Assembly: GCF_009796845.1 (NCBI RefSeq)
Contig: NZ_CP047025.1
Span: 1,984,001 to 2,048,000, forward strand
Reading direction: 5' to 3'
Source: Cobetia sp. L2A1
GTDB taxonomy: Bacteria > Pseudomonadota > Gammaproteobacteria > Pseudomonadales > Halomonadaceae
Length of the DNA: 64,000 nucleotides
Each line of letters opens with the position of its first letter. The first letter of the stretch is position 1. The translations under genes and the position numbers were made by a program. This document shows, piece by piece, positions 34,921-44,648 of the stretch. Under the pieces are notes generated by a model that searched no databases, was not told the DNA's origin, and saw only the letters and a program-made list of their open reading frames with translations.

Positions 34921-37900
34921 ATGCGTGATTTGTCTAATCCCTATATACGCCGAGTCGGTTGGCTGGTGCGCTTGTTGATATGGCTGCTGGTCTTCCTGAT
35001 CGGCCTGGTGATGTTGCTGGTCGGGGGAGTCTTGTCTCCCTGGGGGACGGGGCTTGCATTGGATCAGGCGCGTTCACGTGGCTTCATTGATTACTCCAGT
35101 GCCAGTGGCTCTCCCTTAGAGGCGCTGACGCTCCAGGACTTTTCCCTCACGCTGCCCGGGCTTGCGCTCAAGGCGGACTCACTCAACCTGGCATGGAGTG
35201 ATGATTGCTTGCTGGAGGGTAAGCTGTGTCTGGAGACGCTTGACGCCACTGGGCTCGATGTCGCTCTCAGTGACACAGGTACTACTGCGGAACCCGAGGA
35301 AGAGGACACCAGCGATTCAGTCAATGTCCCCATCGTGGTGCCGTTCCCGGTGGAAGTGCGCAACATCGCCCTTGATGACTTCGCGCTGTCGCTGGCGGAT
35401 GGCAGCCAATTGACCTTTGCGCATTTCCACACCTCTGCCTCATTGGTCTCGAGCACCCTGACGCTGGGTGAAACACGCCTGGTGTCCAGTCGGTTCTCGC
35501 AGAGCGATGGCACTTCTGATTCATCTTCTGAACCGATTGACGGTATCAGTGTGACAAGCGAGGCTCAGCTCGCCTCTCTGTCCGTGATGGCACCCTATGC
35601 TGCTGGTGATGCTGAAGCGTCCTCAGCTCAGTCAGTGGAGTCAGGCTCGGAGAAGGAAGCGACCAAGGAAGCGACTACCTCGGCTGATGACACACCTTCA
35701 CGCATCGCACTGCCTGAGGTGTACATACCGCTGACCATTGATGTGCCTGATCTGGCGATTGAAGACTTCAGGCTTGAAGGGCCGAGCCCCTATGAAGTCA
35801 GCAAGCTGGGTCTGGCCGTCCATCTCGAAGGCCATGAGGTGACACTCTCCAAGCTTGAGATCGATTCACGCGACGTCAATGCCGATCTGGTCGCCAATGT
35901 GACGCTGAGTGGTGACTATCCATTGTCTGCGACATTGAACGCCGAAGCACTGATCGATCCGGTACGCAATGAAACCGTCTCCCTGACGCTCGGTGGCTCA
36001 CTGGCGGCGCTTGAAGCCAATCTGACCGCTGCTGGCCCGCTGGCAGCTCAGTTGGAGGCCAAGGCCGATGTGCTGTCCTCTGAGGTGCCTTTTGATGTCA
36101 AGCTGACGTCCAAGCGCATCACCTGGCCATTTGCACCGTCTACGCCAGTGGCACAAGCGGCTGCCACGTCAACGGAAGCTTCCAAGACAGCGACGACAAC
36201 CAAGGCAAGTGCTGCGTCGGCTTCCGGTAACGCCAGTGCTGATAGCGCCAACACGTCCAAGGCCGCCACAAGCAAAGCCACCTTCACTCCTGATTATCTG
36301 ATCGAGAATCTGGCTCTGACGGCCAAGGGCTCGCTCAAGGGTTATACCACCTCTCTGGATGCCATCATCCAGGGGCGTGACATTCCTCGCGCGACCCTGT
36401 CTCTCATCGGTGATGGTGATCTCGAACATTACCGCTGGCAGCCATTGAAGGTGGCGCTCAAGCGGGGCTCTGCCACGACGAAAGGCGAGATTCACTGGAA
36501 GGATGGCATTCAGGTCGCGGTGCAACTCGTACTGGACAAGCTGCATCCGGAAGACCTGTTGCCTGCACCTGCCGATGGCGGCCAGAAGGCCGTACGTGGT
36601 GAGCTCAGCGGTGGCCTCACCGCCAGCTTCAATCAGCCGGCCTCAGGTGCCTGGACGGTGGATGTCAGCAAGCTGGACATCAATGGCACTCTGCTGGAGC
36701 GTGCCTTCAAGCTCAATGGCAAGTTGTCCGGTGACTCCAACATGCACTGGAACGTCAATTCGCTCGAATTGCGCCAGGGGGACAATCGTCTGACCGCCAA
36801 TGGCCGGATCGCCGAGACCATCAAGCTGGCGGCGAATCTGAACTTCCCGGCACTGGATACGCTGGCACCCGGCGTGGCCGGTGAGCTCAAGGGGCAGTTA
36901 GAGGCCAGTGGCACGCTGGACAAGCCGCAGATGACCAGCAATTTCACCGCCCGGCGTCTGCGTGTCGGTGAGAATCGCATCTCCGATCTTGCGTTGTCGG
37001 CAGACATCGATGCGCGCAAGCGAGGAGTCGATGACCCCGCACTGAACGTGGCGCTCAATGCAGATGACGTTCGCGCTGGCGGACAGCAGATCGCCACGGT
37101 GGCCTTGACGCTGGGTGGCTTCCTGAGTGACCACACCTTGAATCTGGAGACCGAGATGACTGGCGCATTGTCGCGCTTCGGGCTGACACTCAAGGGAGGG
37201 CTCAACAAGGCGCATGACCGTTATCGCGGAACGCTATCGCCTCTGACCGCTGACACGGCCTACGGCAATCTTTCCTTCGATACCCCTGCGGTCTTCGACG
37301 CCGATCTCGCCAAGGGCAGCGTACAGGTTCAGCCGTTCTGTCTGAGTCGCGAACAGGGTGGTCAGTTGTGCGTGGCAGAACCGCTCACCGCTGGCGATGC
37401 CGGCAAGGCTGTCGTGACATTGGAAGGCGTGCCGTTGGATCTCGCGCAGAGTGCACTGCCGGACGGCTGGGTGATCGGTGGTGCGACTGGCGGCAAGGTC
37501 ACCGCCAGCTGGACGCAAGGCGGCAAGCGTTGGAATGCCAATGCGGAATTGGCTGGCAAGCTGACGCTGGCGGGGCAGGATGCCGATGGCAATGATTGGT
37601 CATTGCCGGAAACCACCTTGCAGCTGGCATTGGATGCCACACCCGAGAAAGCCACCCTCGATACACAGATCTTGCTCGACAGCGCGGGCGGCCTTGGACT
37701 GACGGTCGCGATTGATGATCCGGCCGGGAATGCTCAGCTGGATGGCAACCTGAACATTCGCGATATCGATCTGTCGCCCTATCGTCCGCTGGTGGCGGGC
37801 ATGACGACCCTGGAAGGCAAGCTTGCCGGAGACGTGAAGATCGCAGGTGATCTCAGCCTGCCGACACTGACGGGCCCGATTGCGTTGACGGGAGTGCAGG

Positions 37901-39096
37901 TTGAGGGTGATGGCTTGCCGGTATCGCTGTCTGATGCTGAATTCCGGGTCGACTTTGCCGGTGACAGCGCCGCCATCGATGGATATCTCGTCGGGAATGA
38001 TGCGCGCTGGGAGCTGGACGGCAAGGCAGCCTGGCCGACGCTGGATGACTGGACTGCTGCCATCAACCTGGATGGCGCCAAGAACCCGCTTGAACTCAGT
38101 ATCGCGGGTATCGGACGCATGCGTATCGCACCGGACCTGCAGGTCAATGCCAATCCCAAGCTTCTCAAGCTGCGCGGTGACGTCAAGATCCCGTGGACAC
38201 GTATCGAGATAGAGCAGACGCCGGCATCGGCCGTCTCGCCCTCAAGCGATACGGTCATCATCGAGCAGAGTGATGATTCCCAGACGGAAAATCCAGCGGA
38301 ATACGCCGATGGCAGTGATACGGCTCAGGCACTCAACGACGCTGGCATGGCACTGGACATCAAGGTCGGGGTGCATATCGGCCCTGATGCCAAGCTGGCT
38401 GCCATGGGCCTGGAGACCAAGCTCAAGGGTGATCTGGAGGTACGTCAGTCCAAGGGCAGTGTCCAGGTGTTCGGTGAGGTCAACCTGGTGGACGGTACCT
38501 ACAAGAGCTTCGGTCAGGATCTGCAGATCAGTACCGGTCAGGTGTTACTGGCAGGGCCACCTGCCAGCCCGCGCCTGAATATCGAGGCCATTCGTGATCC
38601 TGATAACACCGAAGATGATGTGACTGCCGGGGTTCGTGTGACGGGACTTGCCTCTTCTCCGAGTGTCGAGATCTTCTCCGATCCGGACATGGAAGAGTCC
38701 GAAGCGCTGAGTTACCTGCTACGCGGTGAAGGTCTTGATGGCGACAGTAGCAGTGATGATGCCGTGACCTCTGCGCTGGTTGGCCTGTCGCTGGCCAAGA
38801 GCGGCAAGGTAGTCGGGAAGATCGGTGAAACCTTCGGGGTAAGTGATCTGAGTCTTGATAGCACGGGTAGCGGAGATGATAGTCAGGTCGTGGTCAGTGG
38901 GCACCTCGCCAAGGATCTCGAGCTGAGCTATGGCGTCGGGCTATTCACCCCGATCGCGGAACTCACGCTGCGCTACAAGCTGTATCGCAACCTCTATGCC
39001 GAGGCGGTATCAGGAACGGCGCAAGCACTCGACCTGCTGTATACCTTCAGTGTGGGCCGCAGTGAGCTGGCGCCTCAGCCGGGCAGGGATAGATGA
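34921..39096 (+). CDS. tamB: Translocation and assembly module subunit TamB
   Basis: A 1391-residue AsmA-like/TamB protein that spans the periplasm between the inner membrane and TamA. One N-terminal membrane helix (about 11-37) is followed by long beta-rich repeats forming a lipid-transfer-type groove, and a C-terminal DUF490 domain (about 1050-1391) with EVNLVDGTYKSFGQDLQISTGQVLLAG. Low-complexity acidic or Ser/Thr/Ala-rich insertions lie near 118-140, 233-257 and 411-455. The length is greater than E. coli TamB (about 1260). The gap to tamA is 175 nt without a terminator, so one operon is likely. Confidence 0.94.
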   Translation: MRDLSNPYIRRVGWLVRLLIWLLVFLIGLVMLLVGGVLSPWGTGLALDQARSRGFIDYSSASGSPLEALTLQDFSLTLPGLALKADSLNLAWSDDCLLEGKLCLETLDATGLDVALSDTGTTAEPEEEDTSDSVNVPIVVPFPVEVRNIALDDFALSLADGSQLTFAHFHTSASLVSSTLTLGETRLVSSRFSQSDGTSDSSSEPIDGISVTSEAQLASLSVMAPYAAGDAEASSAQSVESGSEKEATKEATTSADDTPSRIALPEVYIPLTIDVPDLAIEDFRLEGPSPYEVSKLGLAVHLEGHEVTLSKLEIDSRDVNADLVANVTLSGDYPLSATLNAEALIDPVRNETVSLTLGGSLAALEANLTAAGPLAAQLEAKADVLSSEVPFDVKLTSKRITWPFAPSTPVAQAAATSTEASKTATTTKASAASASGNASADSANTSKAATSKATFTPDYLIENLALTAKGSLKGYTTSLDAIIQGRDIPRATLSLIGDGDLEHYRWQPLKVALKRGSATTKGEIHWKDGIQVAVQLVLDKLHPEDLLPAPADGGQKAVRGELSGGLTASFNQPASGAWTVDVSKLDINGTLLERAFKLNGKLSGDSNMHWNVNSLELRQGDNRLTANGRIAETIKLAANLNFPALDTLAPGVAGELKGQLEASGTLDKPQMTSNFTARRLRVGENRISDLALSADIDARKRGVDDPALNVALNADDVRAGGQQIATVALTLGGFLSDHTLNLETEMTGALSRFGLTLKGGLNKAHDRYRGTLSPLTADTAYGNLSFDTPAVFDADLAKGSVQVQPFCLSREQGGQLCVAEPLTAGDAGKAVVTLEGVPLDLAQSALPDGWVIGGATGGKVTASWTQGGKRWNANAELAGKLTLAGQDADGNDWSLPETTLQLALDATPEKATLDTQILLDSAGGLGLTVAIDDPAGNAQLDGNLNIRDIDLSPYRPLVAGMTTLEGKLAGDVKIAGDLSLPTLTGPIALTGVQVEGDGLPVSLSDAEFRVDFAGDSAAIDGYLVGNDARWELDGKAAWPTLDDWTAAINLDGAKNPLELSIAGIGRMRIAPDLQVNANPKLLKLRGDVKIPWTRIEIEQTPASAVSPSSDTVIIEQSDDSQTENPAEYADGSDTAQALNDAGMALDIKVGVHIGPDAKLAAMGLETKLKGDLEVRQSKGSVQVFGEVNLVDGTYKSFGQDLQISTGQVLLAGPPASPRLNIEAIRDPDNTEDDVTAGVRVTGLASSPSVEIFSDPDMEESEALSYLLRGEGLDGDSSSDDAVTSALVGLSLAKSGKVVGKIGETFGVSDLSLDSTGSGDDSQVVVSGHLAKDLELSYGVGLFTPIAELTLRYKLYRNLYAEAVSGTAQALDLLYTFSVGRSELAPQPGRDR

Positions 39097-39162
39097 GGTT
39101 GGCCTTGAAGGGGATGATCCCACTCGGGATCACCCCCTGATTGACATGAACGTGTACTGCCT

Positions 39163-39222
39163 GAAGCCTTCGCAACCTGGTTGCGGAGGCTTTATTCATG
39201 GCGTCATGCCCCATGAATAAAG
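39163..39222. terminator. Overlapping alternative hairpins between tamB and ychJ
   Basis: AAGCCTTCGCAACC / GGTTGCGGAGGCTT (39164-39193) forms one stem with a single wobble, followed by TTATT. CTTTATTCATGG (39190-39201) / CCATGAATAAAG (39211-39222) forms a second perfect 12-bp stem. They share a few bases, so complete formation of both is exclusive. They probably serve termination from each side. Confidence 0.65.
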
Positions 39223-39260
39223 TCGACTTGAGTGGAGACGATTGACTGCGGCAGGCCAGC

Positions 39261-39740
39261 TCAGTGGATCGCGCAGCAGCGTTTGGCTTTCTTGCCACTT
39301 CGACAGGGGCATGGGCTGTTGCGACCAATATCGAGCGCGAGCCATCTAGCCTCACCATCGATATAGCGCCAGTGATGACCGTCATGTCGAAAACGACTAA
39401 GTTCCTGCAATTGTTGAAAGTTTCCCTGCTCGAAGAAGGTCGCATGAAAGCGTACCATGCCGGTATCGACATCATGTTCGCTCTCGATAACCTCAAGCGC
39501 TACCCAGTGAGGCCCGGGGGCCGCGAGGCTTTCTCGGGCAGGACAGGTAGTGCTGTCCCAGCTGGCGATCAGGAAATCGGTCAGACCCATGCAGAAGGCG
39601 CTGAAACGTGCACGCATCAGCATTTCAGGTGTTGCGGCACTTGCGATGTCGTCATGGACAGGCTGGCAACAGTCGCGATAACGGCAAGCATGGGGTGTCG
39701 CGAACTGACAGGGGCAGGTCTTGGAAAGTGAAGATGACAT
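39261..39740 (-). CDS. ychJ: YchJ-family SEC-C motif protein
   Basis: A 159-residue protein of the YchJ/UPF0225 family. The N-terminal CPCQF...CCQP and the C-terminal SEC-C zinc motif (PCPCRSGKKAKRCC) bracket an NTF2-like core (RARFSAFCMGLTDFLIASW). ATG 39740 gives the family length (E. coli about 152); upstream in-frame ATGs would add unrelated residues. The cellular role is unknown; SEC-C motifs resemble the zinc site of SecA. Confidence 0.85.
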   Translation of the reverse strand: MSSSLSKTCPCQFATPHACRYRDCCQPVHDDIASAATPEMLMRARFSAFCMGLTDFLIASWDSTTCPARESLAAPGPHWVALEVIESEHDVDTGMVRFHATFFEQGNFQQLQELSRFRHDGHHWRYIDGEARWLALDIGRNSPCPCRSGKKAKRCCAIH

Positions 39741-39789
39741 CAAATAGCCTATACACGATTGCACGACGCGACACAGGAGAGAGTCCGCC

Positions 39790-40428
39790 ATGTGGATGAC
39801 AGAAGATAAACAGACCATTCCCTCAGCGCAGGATGCCCTGCCGGGACGCAGTGAAGCGGTAACGATCAAGGGTATCCATCACGTCACTGGTCGCTCGATT
39901 GTACCGCCGTTCCAGGAGGGATGTGAGGAGATCATCCTGGGGCTGGGGTGTTTCTGGGGGGCTGAACGTCTCTTCTGGCAGCTCCCGGGTGTGGTGGCGA
40001 CTGCCGTCGGCTATGCCGGTGGTACGACCCCGAATCCCAGTTATGAAGAGACCTGTACGGGCAAGACAGGACATACCGAAGCGGTACGTGTCGTGTTTGA
40101 TCCGACCGTGATCGGGCTGCCTGAAATCCTGCGCGCCAGTTTTGAAGCCCATGACCCGACTCAGGGCATGCGGCAGGGCAATGACATCGGCAATCAGTAC
40201 CGCAGCGCGATCTACTACGTGAATGATGCGCAACGTGACATCGTCGAAAAGAGCCTTGCAGACTATCAGCAGGCACTGAACATCTCAGGTCTGGGGCGTA
40301 TTACCACTGAGGTCGCCCCGCTGACGGAGTTCTACTACGCAGAGGAATACCATCAGCAGTACCTTGCCAAGAACCCGGGCGGATACTGTGGCTTGAAAGG
40401 TACCGGCATCAGTTGCCCGATTGGCTAA
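39790..40428 (+). CDS. msrA: Peptide methionine sulfoxide reductase MsrA
   Basis: A 212-residue enzyme, the same length as E. coli MsrA, that reduces methionine S-sulfoxide in proteins. The catalytic GLGCFWGAE motif, the YAGG and TGHTEAVRV segments, FEAHDPTQ, GNQYRS, and the resolving-Cys tail (GYCGLKGTGISC) are present. AGGAGAG lies 8 nt before the ATG. It is divergent from ychJ. It repairs oxidative damage, as do the nearby sodB and gor products. Confidence 0.95.
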   Translation: MWMTEDKQTIPSAQDALPGRSEAVTIKGIHHVTGRSIVPPFQEGCEEIILGLGCFWGAERLFWQLPGVVATAVGYAGGTTPNPSYEETCTGKTGHTEAVRVVFDPTVIGLPEILRASFEAHDPTQGMRQGNDIGNQYRSAIYYVNDAQRDIVEKSLADYQQALNISGLGRITTEVAPLTEFYYAEEYHQQYLAKNPGGYCGLKGTGISCPIG

Positions 40429-40474
40429 GGTGATTTTGCCACAATGATGCAATATTCAGTACGTGACTGAAACG

Positions 40475-40523
40475 AAAAGGCCTCATGCAATCCGCGCTCC
40501 TCGCGGGTTTCATGAGGCCTTTT
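40475..40523. terminator. Terminator between msrA and the MFS gene
   Basis: AAAAGGCCTCATG / CATGAGGCCTTTT with a long loop that itself has a CGCG-type core (CCGCG..CGCGG), between convergent genes. Confidence 0.85.
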
Positions 40524-40580
40524 CATGATGAACGATTCACTACGCCTGGCTTGTGCTTGAGTGCCTTGTCACTGACTGCA

Positions 40581-41813
40581 TCACGCCTGATCAGACGTTG
40601 TCTCTGTTGATGGCCGACCACCTTGCGTCAGGCGCGCATAGCCCATCCAAAGTAATGCGATCAACGGGAGAGTTGCACCAATCAGCATGATGCCATTCCA
40701 GCCTGAGTGGTGATATATCACGCTAGTCAGTGCTGATCCGATGGCTCCGCCGATGAAAAGGCTTGTCATGTAGATGGCATTCAGGCGTCCGCGACTGGCG
40801 GGGTCGAGTGCATAGATGGCGCGCTGCCCCAATACCATGTTGGTCTGCACTGCGAAGTCGAGCAGTACACCGGTCAGGCCTAGTCCCACAATTTGCATGC
40901 TGGCGGGCATGAGGCCACTGGCAAAACTCAGGCTGGCCAATATCAGTGCACATAGAGTCGCGATGGAGGTGTAACCGGCATCTGCCAATCGGCCACTGAT
41001 GGGCGCTGCAATGGCTCCGGTAGCGCCGACCAGCGCAAATAATGCCACCTGGGTCTGTGACCATCCATGCTGGGTGACCAATTCAAGCGGCACCGCGCTC
41101 CAATAGATGCTGAAAGCGGCAAACATCAACGCCTGATAGAGCGAGCGACGACGAAGCACTGGCTGGTCGCGCAGAAGGTGTACCAGCGTGAGCAGCAATG
41201 CCTGGTAACTGGATGCATGGTCCGGCTTGCGTGTCGGAACGACGCGGATCACGGCGATGAGCACTACCAGCATGACGGCGGCGCCGATAAAGAAGATCGC
41301 TCTCCAGCCAAAGTGGTCTGCCACCAGACTGGAGACAGGACGGGCCAGCAGTATCCCCAGCAGCAACCCACTCATGATATTGCCGACGACTCGCCCGCGT
41401 GAGCTTTCAGGCGAGAGATGTGCCGCCAGCGGGATCATGATCTGTACCGAGACGGAACTGACACCAATCATCAAAGACCACAGCAGGAAGGCAGAGGGTG
41501 CATCGGACAAGCCTGCCATCACCAGGCTGGCGCCTGACACCACAATGGTGGTGATCAGCAGGCGGCGGTTTTCTACCAAGTCAGCTAGCGGTACCAGGAA
41601 CAATAGTCCCAATGCATAGCCACCTTGCGTGAGAGCGACGATAAGGCTGGCGCCATTCTCGGACAAGCCAATATCTCCCGCAATCATGTTGATGATCGGC
41701 TGGGAGTAATAGACGTTGGCAACAATGGCACCACAGCAAAAGGCAAATAGCACCACGAGAGTATTGCTCAGCCCTTCACCAGGTGCTGATTCAGAGGGAG
41801 CCAGTTTTGACAT
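40581..41813 (-). CDS. MFS transporter, probable drug/metabolite exporter
   Basis: A 410-residue major facilitator protein with about 12 hydrophobic segments. The motif-A-like loop between helices 2 and 3 reads LVPLADLVENRR. Residues NVYYSQPIINMIAGDIG near the first helix are typical of a YgaY/YnfM-like exporter group. ATG 41813 has AAGGTGA 7 nt upstream; a GTG at 41819 is an alternative. The substrate is unknown. It is a single gene on the minus strand, downstream of the symporter gene with 166 nt between. Confidence 0.88.
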   Translation of the reverse strand: MSKLAPSESAPGEGLSNTLVVLFAFCCGAIVANVYYSQPIINMIAGDIGLSENGASLIVALTQGGYALGLLFLVPLADLVENRRLLITTIVVSGASLVMAGLSDAPSAFLLWSLMIGVSSVSVQIMIPLAAHLSPESSRGRVVGNIMSGLLLGILLARPVSSLVADHFGWRAIFFIGAAVMLVVLIAVIRVVPTRKPDHASSYQALLLTLVHLLRDQPVLRRRSLYQALMFAAFSIYWSAVPLELVTQHGWSQTQVALFALVGATGAIAAPISGRLADAGYTSIATLCALILASLSFASGLMPASMQIVGLGLTGVLLDFAVQTNMVLGQRAIYALDPASRGRLNAIYMTSLFIGGAIGSALTSVIYHHSGWNGIMLIGATLPLIALLWMGYARLTQGGRPSTETTSDQA

Positions 41814-41934
41814 GATCACGTCACCTTTTGCACTGAAGCTTGGTTCGAATGAAGGTATTCAATGCCGTAACAGTCACGGTGACTACCATGGTGCCCATGA
41901 TAGAGATGGCGCAGGGATGAGATAAGCGCCTAAA

Positions 41935-41955
41935 GACGCAACTCAAGGGTGCGTC
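41935..41955. terminator. Weak hairpin downstream of the SDF symporter gene
   Basis: GACGCA (41935-41940) and TGCGTC (41950-41955) form a short stem 25-45 nt beyond the stop, without a T tract. Confidence 0.3.
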
Positions 41956-41979
41956 AGCGCATGCTACAGTGGCACGACG

Positions 41980-43158
41980 TCACTCATCTCGGGACTGGTA
42001 GCGTTGACGGTCCTGCTCGGCTTCCGAGAAGCGATCGATCCACTGCACCAGGGCACCATCGCCAGTCACGTTGCAGGCCGTCCCGAAACTGTCTTGTGCG
42101 AGATAAAGCGCCATCATCAGACCGACGGCAGCTACATCAAAGCCCAACACGCTCTGCAAGATACCGACTGACGTCATGGCAGCGCCTCCAGGAGAACCGG
42201 GCGCGGCAATGATGGTGACGCCCAGTGCTGCAATGAAGGGGAGTAGCGTCATCAAGTCAGGGGCGGGCAGTGCGGGCATCACGAGCATGACGCCAATCGC
42301 GCAGATGGTGAGTGTGATGGCACTGCCACACATGTGGATGGTGGCCAGCAGTGGTATCGCAAAGCTCGCCACTGAGGGGGATATATGGTTCATGCGGCAC
42401 TGGCGTACGGTGACCGGGATCGTGGCGGCGGATGACATGGTGCCTGCTGCCGTGAAGTAGGCGGGCAACATATGGCGCAATGCCTGCATAGGCGCACGTC
42501 CTGTACTCATGCCGCTGGCGACATACAGAAATGTCAGCCATAACCAGTGCAGTGCCAGCGCCAACACCAAAATCATTCCGAAGCTTTTCAGGGTATTGGC
42601 GACTGTACCGGCAATGGTCATCTCACAGAACAGTCCTGCGATGTAAAACGGTAGAGCAGGGATGAGCGCCTTGGCAATGAAACGCTCGACGATATCGCGT
42701 CCGCCGTCTGCCAGGTTGCGCATCCCCTCATGTGCGGTCGCAGAAATGCCAATGCCGAACAAGAATGCCGTTACCAGCGCAGTACTGATATCCGTCAGCG
42801 GTGGAATATCCAAGGTGAAGTACGGGAATAGCACGACGGCTTGACTGGCAGGTAGCTGCCCGTGATGCACAATGTGCGGAACCAGTTCGAGTCCTACAAT
42901 CGCCGACATGAGTCCTGCGAGCGTAGTAGAGGCATAGGCCAATGCGATAGTGAGCGCCAGCAGGCGACCGGACGACCGCTCAAGGCGGGCGATCCCGCTC
43001 ATGATGAAGAACAGGATGATCAGCGGAATGGAGTATTCCAATAGCTCACCGAACAGCACCTTGAAGGTGAGTAGGGCGCGGATCAGTGAATCAGGTGCCC
43101 ACTGACCCAGCATAATGCCAACAACGATACCGAGCACTAGACGAAAAATCAGGTTCAT
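41980..43158 (-). CDS. Dicarboxylate/amino acid:cation symporter family (SDF) protein
   Basis: A 392-residue inner-membrane transporter with about eight hydrophobic segments and two re-entrant-loop regions. The first hairpin motif reads GTMSSAATIPVT (SSSxTLP type) and helix 8 has CNVTGDGALVQ (NVxGD type). The helix-7 sodium motif NMDGT of glutamate/aspartate carriers is replaced by HMCGS, as is also divergent in SstT-type serine carriers. Transport of an amino or dicarboxylic acid is likely, but coupling ion and substrate are open. ATG 43158 is chosen because the upstream extension is hydrophilic and the family starts at this point; its ribosome-binding site is weak. Confidence 0.85.
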   Translation of the reverse strand: MNLIFRLVLGIVVGIMLGQWAPDSLIRALLTFKVLFGELLEYSIPLIILFFIMSGIARLERSSGRLLALTIALAYASTTLAGLMSAIVGLELVPHIVHHGQLPASQAVVLFPYFTLDIPPLTDISTALVTAFLFGIGISATAHEGMRNLADGGRDIVERFIAKALIPALPFYIAGLFCEMTIAGTVANTLKSFGMILVLALALHWLWLTFLYVASGMSTGRAPMQALRHMLPAYFTAAGTMSSAATIPVTVRQCRMNHISPSVASFAIPLLATIHMCGSAITLTICAIGVMLVMPALPAPDLMTLLPFIAALGVTIIAAPGSPGGAAMTSVGILQSVLGFDVAAVGLMMALYLAQDSFGTACNVTGDGALVQWIDRFSEAEQDRQRYQSRDE

Positions 43159-43302
43159 TATCAAATCTTTAGCGGTTGGATCGGGCGCGAAGTTTATCAC
43201 CCCTCGTAGATTGCGGCAGTGACTTATCTTGCCTCGTAATTTATACCGTTACCATTTTTAATGGCATTAGCGTTATGAAAACCATTGTTAGACGTGGTGT
43301 GA

Positions 43303-43348
43303 AGAGGCTACCCATACCTCCAGCCAACAGAAATATCAGGTAGCCTCT
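43303..43348. terminator. Inverted repeat between the hydrolase and symporter genes
   Basis: AGAGGCTACC (43303-43312) and GGTAGCCTCT (43339-43348) are perfect 10-bp arms around 26 nt, beyond the stop of the minus-strand hydrolase. There is no T tract, so termination is uncertain. Confidence 0.5.
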
Positions 43349-43365
43349 CGATGAATATCACGTCA

Positions 43366-44424
43366 TCACTGTGCTTCACTCTGTGTTTCAAGCACCACTT
43401 GCGGCTTGGGCAGACCACTCCAATCCTCTAGCTGGCGTGCGACTCGGCGTGCTAACCAGGAAGAAAGACGACCTCGACGCCATTCGATAAAGCCAACATG
43501 TCCGCCATGCTCGCTAAGCTCAATTCGCACAGCTTCAGACGGCTGACTGAAACGAGAGAACAGATCACGTGGCATGAAGGGATCATCCAGTGACTGCAAA
43601 ACCAAGGTGGGCAACTCAATATCACTCAGCAGGCGACCGGCAGATGAGCGTGAATAGTAATCACTGGCTGAAGAGAAGCCATGCAGCGGGGCGGTGACTT
43701 CATTGTCATAGGCCCAGAAGCTGTTGAGTTGGGTCAATTGATGGGCACCGATGGAAATCGGCAAGGGACCATTGGCGAGTTTGGCAGCCACCTTGGCCTT
43801 CATTCCCTTGAGCAGATGACGCTGATAGATCTGCGAAAATCCCTGATTGAGCACATCTGCGCTCGCCGCGAGATCCAGCGGTGCACTGATCGCAATCGCA
43901 CCAGCCAGATCCAGGCCATCGCCGCCTTGTTCCGCGACCAGCTTCAATAGCATGTTGGCGCCTAGAGACACGCCACAGGCGACCTTGATGGCATGTGGGT
44001 AACGCCTACCGAGTTCACCTAGCACCCAGTATGCATCTGCCGTGTCGCCACTATGATAAGCGCGGGGCAAACGGTTAGGGGACTGGCCACAACCACGGAA
44101 GTGCATCATCACCGGTCGCCAGCCCAGCTTAGCTGCCGCGTTGAGTACATCCCGCGCATAAGGCGATTCCAGATTACCTTCAAGCCCATGAAACAGGACA
44201 AACAGTGGCGCATCGTCGAGCAACGGTGTCTGTCGCTCGTGCTTGGTGTGACCATCGCTGATCACCCAGGCCAACTCGACAAAATCACCATCCGGTAGAT
44301 TCAGGATTTCGGTTTGGCGTGCCAGCGGCGCGCAGAGCAGAAGTCGTGGCAACAATGTCTGCACATGACGATTGCCGAAGCCGAAGGCAGGACGAAATTC
44401 TGACGTGAAGATGGAATGTGGCAT
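43366..44424 (-). CDS. yheT: Alpha/beta hydrolase, YheT family
   Basis: A 352-residue alpha/beta-hydrolase of the YheT/ABHD1-3 type. It has the oxyanion segment FHGLEGNLESPYAR, MHFRGCGQSPNR, nucleophile Ser in CGVSLGANML, acid Asp in LDDPFMP and catalytic His in EHGGHVGF. ATG 44424 has GGAG 8 nt upstream; an earlier ATG at 44493 adds 23 unrelated residues. The physiological substrate is not known; esterase or lipase-like activity is expected. Confidence 0.9.
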   Translation of the reverse strand: MPHSIFTSEFRPAFGFGNRHVQTLLPRLLLCAPLARQTEILNLPDGDFVELAWVISDGHTKHERQTPLLDDAPLFVLFHGLEGNLESPYARDVLNAAAKLGWRPVMMHFRGCGQSPNRLPRAYHSGDTADAYWVLGELGRRYPHAIKVACGVSLGANMLLKLVAEQGGDGLDLAGAIAISAPLDLAASADVLNQGFSQIYQRHLLKGMKAKVAAKLANGPLPISIGAHQLTQLNSFWAYDNEVTAPLHGFSSASDYYSRSSAGRLLSDIELPTLVLQSLDDPFMPRDLFSRFSQPSEAVRIELSEHGGHVGFIEWRRGRLSSWLARRVARQLEDWSGLPKPQVVLETQSEAQ

Positions 44425-44576
44425 GGCAATGGCTCCGGAGGCAGGGCTATTGAGCGAACACAACGACCTGCACTTGTATGCAATATCGACCAACTGTCAG
44501 CAGTCAGCATCATTTCATCATCCATCGTCGGCCGCTAGTTGCAGTGCAGCATGCTGATACCTGACACGAGGTGATA

Positions 44577-44613
44577 AAAAAGCTGCCGACGGTACATGAC
44601 CGAGGCAGCTTTT
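44577..44613 (-). terminator. Intrinsic terminator after pepQ
   Basis: On the minus strand AAAAGCTGCC / GGCAGCTTTT encloses an inner CGGT / ACCG stem and is followed by a six-T run. It lies about 36 nt beyond the pepQ stop. Confidence 0.88.
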
Positions 44614-44648
44614 AGAGGGTGGATTGCGGCGCAAAGCTGAACCTGTGA

